From Collinsella sp. (GTDB lineage: Bacteria > Actinomycetota > Coriobacteriia > Coriobacteriales > Coriobacteriaceae): a stretch of 26,532 bases of DNA. The position numbers were made by a program, and so were the translations under genes. Positions 1 through 10,801 of this stretch are shown here, in pieces; the first letter of the stretch is position 1; every line of letters begins with the position of its first letter. The stretch is taken from NCBI GenBank assembly GCA_019419405.1, contig DYAA01000057.1, positions 1 through 26,532 on the forward strand, in the 5' to 3' direction. Below the pieces are notes generated by a model that saw nothing but the letters and a program-made list of their open reading frames with translations, searched no databases and was not told where the DNA came from.

Positions 1-122
1 CCCCAGCAATCCGCCCGCCGATTTATAGCGCCGCGCACACAATTTAAGCCGGCGCCTTTAAATATCTGGGCAGTATAGTGACCAAAACGAGCGCACAGCC
101 GCACCCTGCGAACGGAGGAGTT

Positions 123-2624
123 ATGACCGAACACCACGCCATCAGCCTTCGAGCATTCACGTTGGGCCTAGGACTCGCAGCATTGTCGCCATTTGTAAAC
201 CTGCCCGAAACCGCGGGATTGGGCCTTCCCGTGCGCGCGGCATTTGCAGACAACACACCCGCACCGTCGGACAGCCTCGACAATTTCGTCATTCGCCTTC
301 GCCCCGCGGGCTATTTTCGCACCGCGAGCGTCAACCAAGACGGCAACGTTCGCGGCAACGTCTGCCACCTGTTTAACGACGGCACGTCCAGCAAGCTCAT
401 CCTTGAGAACGTAACGACCAAGAATGACGATACAAACTGGTATGCTATCCGCACCTTGCTCAATTTCGAAGAGCATAAAAAGACGGGCTACAGCATTTGG
501 TCGGTCGACGACGACTCTGACAAAGATGGAAAGGTCATCCACGTATGGGGCGGCGAGTATGACAACAAGCCCAGCCGCGCTTTTGCGTTCGAGCGTCAAT
601 CAAACGGAACCTATATCATCCGAGACCGCACGGTCGAGAAAGAAACCGAGAAAAAAGACATTAAGTACCTGGCAATAGAATCGAACGGCGAAGACCAGGA
701 CAACAATAAGATCTGCCATAAGAGTAAGAGCATTCCGTGGGAGCTCGAACTTATCGGTTACGACATGAAAAAGAACGATGCCACGGTTAGCAGCCTCGAC
801 TGGATCACGTACAGCAGCTACGTCGATGGGCCATGTTGGATGAAATACGTCGACGACAACAAGTTCCTCGACGAGCTGAGCATCCCGGGTACGCACGATT
901 CGGGCACCTGCAGCGTGGACAACGACACTGAGCCCCAATCCTCGCAAGTAAAATGCCAGCAGGATTACATTCCCACGCAGTTGCTCGAAGGCATTCGCTA
1001 TTTTGATATCCGGCTCGGAAAGGGCGACGACCCCGGTATCGACCACGGGGATTACTACCTGCTCAAAAAAGACGCGTACTTTATGCATCTTTCCGATGTC
1101 ATAGGCTACTTCAAAACGTTTTTGAACGAAAACCCGACAGAAGCGCTCATCATGCTTGTATCACGAGGCAACGACGAGGCTACCGACGAAAGTGTTACGA
1201 CGGCTTTCGCCAAGGTTTTGGACGACAACCCCAAACTGTTCTATACGTCGAGCCGAATCCCCACGCTACACGAGGTGCGCGGAAAGATCGTTCTGCTGCG
1301 TCGATTTAGGCTCGCCGGCAACAGTGTAAGCGGCCACACGTGGGGCCTCGACCTTACCGAATGGGATGACAAGATCAAGGCTCACTCCGACAGCGCCACT
1401 ATGTGTCTCGTCCAAGACGCGCGGGGCTTTGAAGCCGCGGGGGAAACAGGCGACAAAGAGCCCTATTGCACCAAGGTATACGCCCAGGACAAGTACAAAC
1501 TCACGGGAACCGACAAGCTCAGCTGGGTCGATAATGCGCTGAAGGAAACGACCGGGCGCACGCGCAACGAGGTAGATGTCGAGGACGATAACGGGGCCAA
1601 GGAGCAAGTCCTGGAGCGCTGCTGGTCTATCAACTACACCAGCTGCACGGGCTTGTCGCACGGAGGCAATCCTTTTACCTCGGCACGAGTAGTCAACGAG
1701 CATCTGTATAAGAGCCCGTACATCAACCCCAGCGGCACCGAGGATACAAAGTCAGATTACCTCAAGCACATTGGCATCATCGCATCCGACTTTGTTGATG
1801 CGGCGCTGGCCCGGAGCATCTACCAGCGCAATTACGATACGGAGCACAAGCAGACGGCTTCGTACTATCTCCCGTACTATCTCCCGACCCGCATGCGCAT
1901 GACGTACGGCGACTCGCTGAGCGATGCCTCATTCCAGGATGGCAAGACCGTTGGCGAGGGTCATTTCCGCCTTGCCGACAGCAGCAACGCGCTCAACGCG
2001 ACAGCTTCGGGCCATGCGTTTGCCATTGAATACGTGGATGTCGACGCCCTGGGCAACGAGACCGTTACGGGGCTGCAGGGCTCTGTGCCCATCGATATCG
2101 ATCCACGCGCGCTGACGCCCCATTTTGAGGGACTCGAAGGCCTTAAGGCCGGCGAAGACGTGCGCGCCAAGATTGCGGCATCACTCGAGGGCAAGCTCGA
2201 AACCGATGCCTGCACGGCCCAGCTCGAGTTTGTGCACGACGCGAACGGCGCTCCGGGCACGGCAATGGCCGAGGGCGAAACATTTGCCGCAGGAACGTAC
2301 TGGGTGCGCGTGAACGGTCTCTTGGGCGACGCGGCGCAGAACTACACGCTCGCCAGCGACGGAGCCGCAAGCTTTACCGTAGCGGCCTCGGGCAGTGCAG
2401 GCGGCACCGGCGCCGGCAACGGCAGCGGCACGGGTTCCAACGCAGACAGCGCTGATAAGAATGGTAAGGGCAACAAGGGCAAGGGCTCGGGCGGAAAGCT
2501 CGCCAACACGGGCGACGGTTCCGGCATTGCCGCCGGGCTCGCCGCTGCCGCCATGGCGACGACAGTCGCCGGCGCAGCAATGCTTGCCAGTGACCGCGAC
2601 AATACCGAGGACGTTAACGAATAG
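123..2624 (+). CDS. Secreted, sortase-anchored phosphatidylinositol-specific phospholipase C
   Basis: An 833-residue protein of the PI-PLC X-domain family, which cleaves phosphatidylinositol or GPI anchors to diacylglycerol and a cyclic inositol phosphate. The catalytic core is seen at SIPGTHDSG (His258), then RYFDIR and IDHG (His308, the likely second catalytic His), then ENPTEALIMLVS, in the order found in Bacillus-type enzymes. The N terminus has a hydrophobic signal-like segment (about residues 10-42, possible cleavage after AFA42). Residues about 50-225 look like a beta-rich, perhaps ricin-type, binding module. The C-terminal part has a possible Ig-like region, a Gly/Ser/Asn/Lys linker, LANTG (793-797) and a hydrophobic stretch, so wall anchoring by sortase is likely. 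The tail after the hydrophobic stretch is acidic, unlike the usual basic tail. The start at 123 is chosen over GTG 78 because GGAGGAG sits just upstream. It is probably monocistronic, with a terminator directly after it. Confidence 0.88.
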   Translation: MTEHHAISLRAFTLGLGLAALSPFVNLPETAGLGLPVRAAFADNTPAPSDSLDNFVIRLRPAGYFRTASVNQDGNVRGNVCHLFNDGTSSKLILENVTTKNDDTNWYAIRTLLNFEEHKKTGYSIWSVDDDSDKDGKVIHVWGGEYDNKPSRAFAFERQSNGTYIIRDRTVEKETEKKDIKYLAIESNGEDQDNNKICHKSKSIPWELELIGYDMKKNDATVSSLDWITYSSYVDGPCWMKYVDDNKFLDELSIPGTHDSGTCSVDNDTEPQSSQVKCQQDYIPTQLLEGIRYFDIRLGKGDDPGIDHGDYYLLKKDAYFMHLSDVIGYFKTFLNENPTEALIMLVSRGNDEATDESVTTAFAKVLDDNPKLFYTSSRIPTLHEVRGKIVLLRRFRLAGNSVSGHTWGLDLTEWDDKIKAHSDSATMCLVQDARGFEAAGETGDKEPYCTKVYAQDKYKLTGTDKLSWVDNALKETTGRTRNEVDVEDDNGAKEQVLERCWSINYTSCTGLSHGGNPFTSARVVNEHLYKSPYINPSGTEDTKSDYLKHIGIIASDFVDAALARSIYQRNYDTEHKQTASYYLPYYLPTRMRMTYGDSLSDASFQDGKTVGEGHFRLADSSNALNATASGHAFAIEYVDVDALGNETVTGLQGSVPIDIDPRALTPHFEGLEGLKAGEDVRAKIAASLEGKLETDACTAQLEFVHDANGAPGTAMAEGETFAAGTYWVRVNGLLGDAAQNYTLASDGAASFTVAASGSAGGTGAGNGSGTGSNADSADKNGKGNKGKGSGGKLANTGDGSGIAAGLAAAAMATTVAGAAMLASDRDNTEDVNE

Positions 2625-2654
2625 GCAAGCCAGTTTTTTGGGCGCATCAACTCA

Positions 2655-2691
2655 ATCGGGGCGCAGAATACCGTTCTGCGCCCCGATTTTT
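2655..2691 (+). terminator. Rho-independent terminator after the PI-PLC gene
   Basis: A perfect 14-bp stem (ATCGGGGCGCAGAA, 2655-2668, with its complement at 2674-2687) closes a 5-base loop and is followed by TTTTT on the + strand. It lies between two convergent genes. The stem could also slow transcription coming from the - strand gene, although that side lacks a T-run. Confidence 0.93.
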
Positions 2692-2716
2692 ACCTTGGAC
2701 CGAACGCCGTTATCGG

Positions 2717-2986
2717 CTACATCACCATGTTCAGCGCATTCACGAACTCCTGAGCTTGGGAGCGGCTGCTCAGGCTAAAGACACAAGCAGTCAACAGCCT
2801 GTTACGTAGGAAAACGTCGCGGCCCTTGATCCTGTTGACCCCCGTGATGTCCTTAAGATAGACAATCTCGGTGTGCTTGCCGCCGAAAGTACCCTTCCTG
2901 AGCACCTCGATACGATTGGGGTAGATCTTGACGTCTTTAAACCTACCCGAACCTTTGTCCTGGAATAGCAGCGTGTTGTTGTCCAT
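2717..2986 (-). CDS. Small PH-like domain protein
   Basis: An 89-residue soluble protein, convergent with the PI-PLC gene. It is beta-rich with a short C-terminal helix (SRSQAQEFVNALN). The pattern KIYPNRIEVLRKG, then EIVYLKDITGVNR, resembles the bacterial PH-like fold found in front of SHOCT domains, but no SHOCT segment follows. The function is unknown. A GTG at 3031 would give 15 more residues. ATG 2986 is preferred because GGGAG lies 8 bases upstream and the candidate promoter -10 overlaps the GTG region. The family assignment is an inference from pattern only. Confidence 0.7.
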   Translation of the reverse strand: MDNNTLLFQDKGSGRFKDVKIYPNRIEVLRKGTFGGKHTEIVYLKDITGVNRIKGRDVFLRNRLLTACVFSLSSRSQAQEFVNALNMVM

Positions 2987-3031
2987 ACGCGTCACTCCCG
3001 TGGGGTTCGCTAAAACTGTCTCTATTGCCAC

Positions 3032-3061
3032 ATTTTAGTCACCGCAAGGCTCCCATGCGAA
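3032..3061 (-). promoter_or_regulatory. Candidate promoter for the PH-like gene
   Basis: Read on the - strand, TTCGCA (-35, 3056-3061) and TAAAAT (-10, 3032-3037) are separated by 18 bases. The match is moderate. A transcript starting near 3025 would exclude the upstream GTG and supports the start at 2986. Confidence 0.35.
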
Positions 3062-3154
3062 GGTGCCAGACAGCAAAGCAATTCGTGTCCGCGCGAGGCT
3101 TTAAACTAAATGCAATCAAGATGCATTCCACAAGAGGAAAGTGGGGCGACAGTG

Positions 3155-4204
3155 ATGGGCGAACTGGTAAACCGTGGAGAATCGGCAATCGTGCCCGAAG
3201 GTTTTTACAAGCAGGTCTCCTCAATTCTCAACGCCGCTCGCGACAAGGCCTATACCGCCGTTAACTTTGCGATGGTTGAGGCGTATTGGGAGATCGGCAA
3301 GAGCATTGTTGACGAGCAGGGCGGAGAGGAGCGCGCCAAGTATGGAGAGGCGCTGCTCAAGGCCCTCGCAATCAGACTTACTAAGGATTTTGGTAAAGGT
3401 TTTGAAGCAAGAGAGCTGCGCAAAATGCGTCAGTTCTATCTTGCGTTTCCAATTCGGGACTCACTGCGTCCCGAATTGAGCTGGACACATTACCGCAGGT
3501 TAATACGCATTCCTGACCCCGAAGCTCGCAACTGGTACATGAACGAATGCGCCGACTCTCGCTGGAGCACGCGCCAGCTCGAACGCCAGATCAACACCAT
3601 GCTCCGCGAGCGCCTACTTGCTAGCAAGGACAAGGAGGCCGTCACCCAGGAAATCCAAAAGAGCGCCCCGGCTCGTCGCCCCGAGGATATCATCCGCGAC
3701 CCATATGTACTTGAGTTTTTAGGTTTCTCGGACGATACTGCGTTTCGCGAGAGCGATCTAGAGCAGGCGCTCATCACGCATCTTCAGAAGTTCCTGCTGG
3801 AGCTTGGTCGTGGTTTCGCTTTTGAGGCGCGCCAAAAGCGCATCACCTTTGATGGGCGCCATTTCTATATTGACCTTGTGTTTTACAACTATCTGATGCG
3901 CTGCTTCGTGCTTATCGACCTTAAGACGGACGATCTTACGCACCAGGACTTGGGCCAGATGCAAATGTATGTGAACTACTACACGCGCGAGCTCATGAAC
4001 GAAGGCGACAATCCGCCCATAGGCATCGTGCTCTGCGCGGACAAAAGCGATTCGATTGTCGAGTACACGCTACCCGAAGACAACGACCAAGTGTTTGCCG
4101 CCAAATACCTGCCGTATCTTCCAAGCAAGGAAGAACTGGCGCGCGAGCTGAGTGCCGAGTACCGCGCCATCAACGAAGCGACTAATGGCGAAGCGCAAGG
4201 GTAG
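3155..4204 (+). CDS. YhcG-family PD-(D/E)XK nuclease (DUF1016)
   Basis: A 349-residue protein of the YhcG family. The N-terminal part (about residues 10-180) is the helical DUF1016_N-type region, with FYKQVSSILNAARDKAY, EAYWEIGK and LSWTHYRRLIRI. The C-terminal part carries the nuclease core: FYIDLVFYN (Asp240) followed by VLIDLK (Asp255, Lys257), then a helix with GQMQMYVNYY. Family members are putative DNA nucleases often found in defence loci or beside Type I R-M genes, and a Type I operon starts 2 kb downstream here. The start is uncertain: ATG 3110, with GAGG 11 bases upstream, would add 15 residues that do not look like the domain. The substrate and partner cannot be read from the sequence. 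Confidence 0.88.
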   Translation: MGELVNRGESAIVPEGFYKQVSSILNAARDKAYTAVNFAMVEAYWEIGKSIVDEQGGEERAKYGEALLKALAIRLTKDFGKGFEARELRKMRQFYLAFPIRDSLRPELSWTHYRRLIRIPDPEARNWYMNECADSRWSTRQLERQINTMLRERLLASKDKEAVTQEIQKSAPARRPEDIIRDPYVLEFLGFSDDTAFRESDLEQALITHLQKFLLELGRGFAFEARQKRITFDGRHFYIDLVFYNYLMRCFVLIDLKTDDLTHQDLGQMQMYVNYYTRELMNEGDNPPIGIVLCADKSDSIVEYTLPEDNDQVFAAKYLPYLPSKEELARELSAEYRAINEATNGEAQG

Positions 4205-4267
4205 CGGCACGTTGCGACCGATACCCCCGACGGCGCTCCACATCACCCGGGATAAGAGGAGCTTTCC

Positions 4268-5056
4268 ATGACAGACAGACCGAAAACAACACTGCGCGAC
4301 TGCATCTATGGGCTTGCCGTCGGTGACGTGCTGGGCGTTCCCTACGAGTTCAGGCCCCGCGGCACGTTCGAATGCACGGGCATGATCGGCTACGGCACGC
4401 ATGGGCAACCCGCCGGCACCTGGAGCGACGACACATCTATGACGCTTGCTACCTGCGACTCGATTAGGGAGCTCGGGCACATTGACACCGCGGACATGCG
4501 CGACAAGTTCGTAAGCTGGATTGCCCGTGGCGAGTATACGATCGACGGCGTTTTCGATTACGGCGGCACAACCGCCCGCGCCTTGCACACCGGCAAAGGA
4601 GGCTCCGGCGAGCGCGACAACGGCAACGGATCGCTCATGCGCATCGCGCCCCTGGCGTTCACCGATGCGACAGACGAAGAGGTCAGCGAGGTCTCCGCGA
4701 TTACGCACGCCCACAGAACGTCAACCGATGCATGCGTCATATTTGTCGAGCTGATGAGGACCGTGATGAACGACGCGCTCCCCTCGTGGGCACTCCACCT
4801 GAAAGGCGTGCCTGAGCAGGAAATCAGGTCAGGTGGCTTCGTGCGCGACACGCTTAAAGCCGCTACCTGGTGCTTTGTCAACACCAACAGTTACGAAGAT
4901 TGCGTCCTTGCCGCCGTCAATCTGGGCGACGACACCGACACCACCGCAGCCGTCGCAGGTGCGCTCGCTGGCACGGTATACGGTATCGACGCGATTCCAC
5001 GGGAATGGATCGACACCCTGCGCGGCAAAGAGTTGATTGAGGGCTGCTTGTTTTAG
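4268..5056 (+). CDS. ADP-ribosylglycohydrolase family protein
   Basis: A 262-residue DraG/ARH-type enzyme that removes ADP-ribose from a modified target. It has the family signatures in order: GLAVGDVLGVPYE (Asp20), TWSDDTSM (Thr51 to Asp54-Asp55, metal ligands), NGNGSLMR, HAHRTSTDA, and LGDDTDTTAAVAGALAG (Asp222, Asp224, metal ligands). It is somewhat short for the family but no motif is missing, so it should be active. GAGGAG precedes ATG 4268. It lies 63 bases after the YhcG gene and 32 bases before a small gene, so the three may be co-transcribed. The target could be a protein, nucleic acid or free ADP-ribosyl compound; the sequence does not say. Confidence 0.9.
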   Translation: MTDRPKTTLRDCIYGLAVGDVLGVPYEFRPRGTFECTGMIGYGTHGQPAGTWSDDTSMTLATCDSIRELGHIDTADMRDKFVSWIARGEYTIDGVFDYGGTTARALHTGKGGSGERDNGNGSLMRIAPLAFTDATDEEVSEVSAITHAHRTSTDACVIFVELMRTVMNDALPSWALHLKGVPEQEIRSGGFVRDTLKAATWCFVNTNSYEDCVLAAVNLGDDTDTTAAVAGALAGTVYGIDAIPREWIDTLRGKELIEGCLF

Positions 5057-5088
5057 GGCGCCATTCAAGAAATAAGGTAGGAGGCATC

Positions 5089-5310
5089 ATGGAGAGGAAG
5101 ATCGCGAATATCGATGAGTTCCAAATGGACGAAAACGAGACCCCGATACTCCCAGCGGGGCTGAGGGAGGAAGAATGCCTTTACGTCCTCCCCGACGGGC
5201 GTTACCTCCCCTGCGGGCTCTACAGGACCGCGGACGGCGGTTCGCTCATTTATGAGCCATCCGAACTATGCTTCTTCGAACAGATGCTTGCTCAATTCAA
5301 AGAGTGCTAG
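5089..5310 (+). CDS. Small hypothetical protein after the ADP-ribosylglycohydrolase
   Basis: A 73-residue acidic protein that I do not recognise. It has no signal peptide or membrane segment. The middle reads ECLYVLPDGRYLPCGLYR, with Cys and Tyr in a beta-hairpin-like pattern, and the end is FFEQMLAQFKEC. A strong ribosome site (GTAGGAGG, ending 6 bases before ATG) and the 32-base spacing make it likely to be a real gene co-expressed with the ADP-ribosylglycohydrolase. It might work with that enzyme, but nothing in the sequence proves this. Confidence 0.65.
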   Translation: MERKIANIDEFQMDENETPILPAGLREEECLYVLPDGRYLPCGLYRTADGGSLIYEPSELCFFEQMLAQFKEC

Positions 5311-5449
5311 AGACTTGATTGCCCGTTAGATCGGCACTGTTCCAAACCATGGGGGTAGGATGTCTCCCACCGCGGCCTGTGAGGTGAAATCTTGACCGCC
5401 GCGGAATCCGCCTACGGGCAACGCTCCATCTCTGGTTGGGGTGAAGCCT

Positions 5450-5542
5450 ATGAACTTGTTTCTTGAAATCCGGCGCCTCTCGATGTATGTGACCGGCATT
5501 GCCCGGAACCTCTACTCGATCTGGCGGGAATATAAGCAGTAA
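5450..5542 (+). CDS. Possible 30-residue small protein inside the structured region
   Basis: ATG to TAA, 30 residues, beginning MNLFLEIRRL and ending YSIWREYKQ. It is amphipathic, with aromatic and basic residues, and is not a clear transmembrane helix. A GGGGTGA stretch 6 bases before the ATG could act as a ribosome site. The size is in the range of type I toxins such as TisB or Fst, but there is no recognised similarity. The open frame may be accidental if the region works as RNA. Confidence 0.35.
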   Translation: MNLFLEIRRLSMYVTGIARNLYSIWREYKQ

Positions 5543-5678
5543 CGGATAGCGAAGGGAGTCATGGAAAAGGGTCAGTTGCAGCCGACCCTTTAAGACGATA
5601 GAACCTGCGTTGCCCGCGCTTCCAAAGTTGACCGACTGAGGAGCGGGTTCCGCGGCACAACCTGATTTTATCCAGCGA

Positions 5679-5711
5679 GGCGGCTCTTTTCCAGCCGCTC
5701 CGCCGTTTATT
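5679..5711 (+). terminator. Terminator-like hairpin ending the structured region
   Basis: GCGGCT (5680-5685) pairs with AGCCGC (5693-5698) across a 7-base loop. Alternatively GGCGG (5679-5683) pairs with CCGCC (5700-5704), which is followed directly by GTTTATTT. This is a plausible intrinsic terminator for a + strand transcript that ends before the hsdR promoter region. Confidence 0.5.
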
Positions 5712-6111
5712 TACACCTACCGCCACAAGTGGATTCCGCGCGAACGAGAGCAAAGAAACAACGCCGGCGCGGCCAACAGAACAGACAATCCATGCGATCA
5801 AAGAAATATAAAAGCTCCCGCGGCCTCGGTTCCTCGCCCAGGTCTAGGCACTTTTCTTGGCACCATCGCACCACGTCCGCCATCGCCTCCGGCTCGACAC
5901 TCATTAAAATGCAAGCGGGAAACGATCTCAAGATCACCAACAACAGCTTCAAGCAAGCGCTTGAGCAACTGTCACAACACGAGCGCCTGTAAATAGGAGC
6001 CAGTTTAATAAGTAAGAGAGCCTTGCCACCAATTGTCATTCTGGCGCGGTCAACCGATAAGTCAAATGGCAACTAACGGGTGTCAGATATACCAATATAT
6101 GCAAGATTAAC
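5712..6111. other. Gene-poor stretch before hsdR
   Basis: No convincing gene is seen. The + strand has an open frame from GTG 5729 that is full of Arg/Lys/Ser, with no ribosome site. The - strand has a Cys-rich open frame (about 5707-6072). Both look like chance frames or the remains of a decayed gene. No repeat of the hsdS recombination site and no insertion sequence ends were found here. Confidence 0.5.
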
Positions 6112-6120
6112 TGCTAGAAT
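6112..6120 (+). promoter_or_regulatory. Candidate extended -10 promoter of the hsd operon
   Basis: TGCTAGAAT is an extended -10 element (TGn plus TAGAAT, 6115-6120) with no good -35, placed about 47-54 bases before the hsdR start. The surrounding DNA is AT-rich. It would drive hsdR and, through close spacing, hsdM and both hsdS genes. Confidence 0.4.
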
Positions 6121-6173
6121 GCAATGGTGGACAGGCTCACCAACGTCGAAGAAGCATAAGGTAAGGAGTGCGC

Positions 6174-9263
<3,090 letters not shown>

Positions 9264-9277
9264 GGAGTTAAAACAGC

Positions 9278-10801
9278 ATGGCTAAAAGCAAGGCTAAGGA
9301 CACCAAGAAGAACACGGCCGACGTTGGCTTTGAGGACCAATTGTGGAACGCCGCAGACGTGCTGCGCGGCAACCTGGACGCTGCCGAGTACAAAAACGTC
9401 GTATTAGGCCTTATTTTCCTGAAGTACCTCTCGGACCGTTTTGACGAACGTTACCTAGAACTCGTCGCAGAAGGTTACGGCGACGAAGAAGATCGCGACT
9501 GTTACATGGAGCAGAATGTCTTCTTCGTTCCCGAAGAGGCACGTTGGGCGAATATCGCACAGGCGGCACATACGCCCGAAGTTGGCCAGATCATCGACAA
9601 TGCCATGCGCGCCATCGAACGCGAGAATGACAAGCTCAAGGACGTGCTGCCCAAGAACTTCGCTCGTCCCGAACTAGACAAGCGGCGTTTAGGCGACGTC
9701 GTCGACTTATTCACAAATGTACAAATGACCGACAACGAGAGCGAGAAAGACCTGTTAGGGCGAGCATACGAATATTGCCTGCAGAAATTCGCATCAATGG
9801 AAGGCAAAAACGCCGGCGAGTTCTATACGCCGTCGTGCATCGTGCGCACGCTGGTTGAAATCCTCCAGCCTTTCCACGGTCGCGTGTACGACCCCTGCTG
9901 TGGTAGCGGAGGCATGTTCGTGCAGTCCGCCGCCTTCGTCGAGCACCATGGCGGCAACGTGGTACAGGACATCACCATCTTTGGCCAGGAGAGCAACCCT
10001 ACCACGTGGAAGCTCGCAAAGATGAACCTCGGTATTCGCGGCATCGAGGCCGATTTGGGCAACTATGCTGACACCTTCAGCGCCGACCAGCACAAGAATG
10101 AAAAGTTTGACTATGTGTTGGCAAACCCACCCTTCAACCTCAAGAACTGGGGCGGCGAAGCGCTGCAGGAAGACGTACGTTGGAAGTACGGCATGCCGCC
10201 CACGGGCAATGCTAACTTCGCTTGGATGCAGCATATGATTTGGCATCTTAACGGCACGGGCAAGATTGGCCTCGTATTGGCAAACGGGTCGCTCTCGAGC
10301 CAGACGAGCGGCGAGGGCGATATTCGACGCGCTATCGTAGAGGACGATTTGGTCGAGGGCATTGTAGCCATGCCGGGGCAGCTGTTCTACAGCACCCAAA
10401 TTCCCGTGTGCCTGTGGATCCTGAACAAGAAGAAGGCTCAGTCCGGCAAGACGCTATTCATCGATGCCCGCGAAATGGGCACCATGGTCTCTCGCAAACT
10501 ACGCGAGTTTACCGAAGAGGACATCAATAAAGTTGCATCCGCATTCGACTCCTTCCGCAAGGGCGAGTTCGAGCCCGTGAAGGGGTTGAGCGCCATAGCA
10601 GATTTGGATGAAATCGCCAAGCAAGATTTCATCCTGACGCCCGGTCGCTACGTAGGCATTGCCGAGGTCGAAGACGACGGTGAGCCGTTTGAGGAGAAGA
10701 TGGCACGCCTAACCAGCGAAATATCAAAGTGCTTTGAAGAGTCCAACCGCCTGCAGGAGCAGATTAAGAAGAATCTGGAGGCGATTGGATATGAACTTTA
10801 G
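9278..10801 (+). CDS. hsdM: Type I DNA adenine methyltransferase M subunit
   Basis: A 507-residue HsdM that methylates adenine N6 in the sequence chosen by HsdS, and forms M2S1 or R2M2S1 complexes. The N-terminal helical domain includes FEDQLWNAADVLRG and FLKYLSDRFDERY. The catalytic domain has AGEFYTPS, the SAM-binding loop DPCCGSGG (205-212) and the catalytic NPPF (283-286). The C-terminal end is a coiled-coil-like helix (KCFEESNRLQEQIKKNLEAI). A GGGAG site lies 9 bases before the ATG. Its last 11 bases overlap the start of the first hsdS, so the two are translationally coupled. The length and motifs are normal. Confidence 0.97.
   Translation: MAKSKAKDTKKNTADVGFEDQLWNAADVLRGNLDAAEYKNVVLGLIFLKYLSDRFDERYLELVAEGYGDEEDRDCYMEQNVFFVPEEARWANIAQAAHTPEVGQIIDNAMRAIERENDKLKDVLPKNFARPELDKRRLGDVVDLFTNVQMTDNESEKDLLGRAYEYCLQKFASMEGKNAGEFYTPSCIVRTLVEILQPFHGRVYDPCCGSGGMFVQSAAFVEHHGGNVVQDITIFGQESNPTTWKLAKMNLGIRGIEADLGNYADTFSADQHKNEKFDYVLANPPFNLKNWGGEALQEDVRWKYGMPPTGNANFAWMQHMIWHLNGTGKIGLVLANGSLSSQTSGEGDIRRAIVEDDLVEGIVAMPGQLFYSTQIPVCLWILNKKKAQSGKTLFIDAREMGTMVSRKLREFTEEDINKVASAFDSFRKGEFEPVKGLSAIADLDEIAKQDFILTPGRYVGIAEVEDDGEPFEEKMARLTSEISKCFEESNRLQEQIKKNLEAIGYEL

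Larger units (their letters stand above)
5383..5711 (+). ncRNA. Candidate structured RNA with long-range nested helices
   Basis: Three left segments pair in proper nested order with three right segments about 200 bases away. 5383-5391 (GGTGAAATC) pairs with 5664-5673 with one bulge. 5398-5411 (GCCGCGGAATCCGC) pairs with 5643-5656 over 14 bases with one G-U. 5415-5424 (CGGGCAACGC) pairs perfectly with 5607-5616. Inside lies a local 8-bp hairpin (AAAGGGTC 5566-5573 with GACCCTTT 5584-5591). A terminator-like hairpin follows at 5679-5711. The helices enclose a 30-codon ORF (5450-5542). Possible readings are a type I toxin mRNA with 5'-3' pairing, a large structured RNA family such as the raiA motif, or an undescribed RNA. 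I did not fold it by program; the pairings were read by eye. No clear promoter was found upstream. Confidence 0.5.

Noticed and set aside
74..79. TATAGT as a -10 box for the PI-PLC gene
   Set aside because: No matching -35 at the right distance; a lone hexamer is not enough support.
5561..5593. Nine-residue ORF with a good AGGGAG site after the 30-codon ORF
   Set aside because: Too short to support as a gene; its sequence is almost wholly the arms of the local hairpin, so an RNA role explains it better.
5707..6072. 121-codon Cys-rich frame on the - strand before hsdR
   Set aside because: No ribosome site and no recognisable domain; overlaps an equally weak + strand frame. Left as unassigned sequence.
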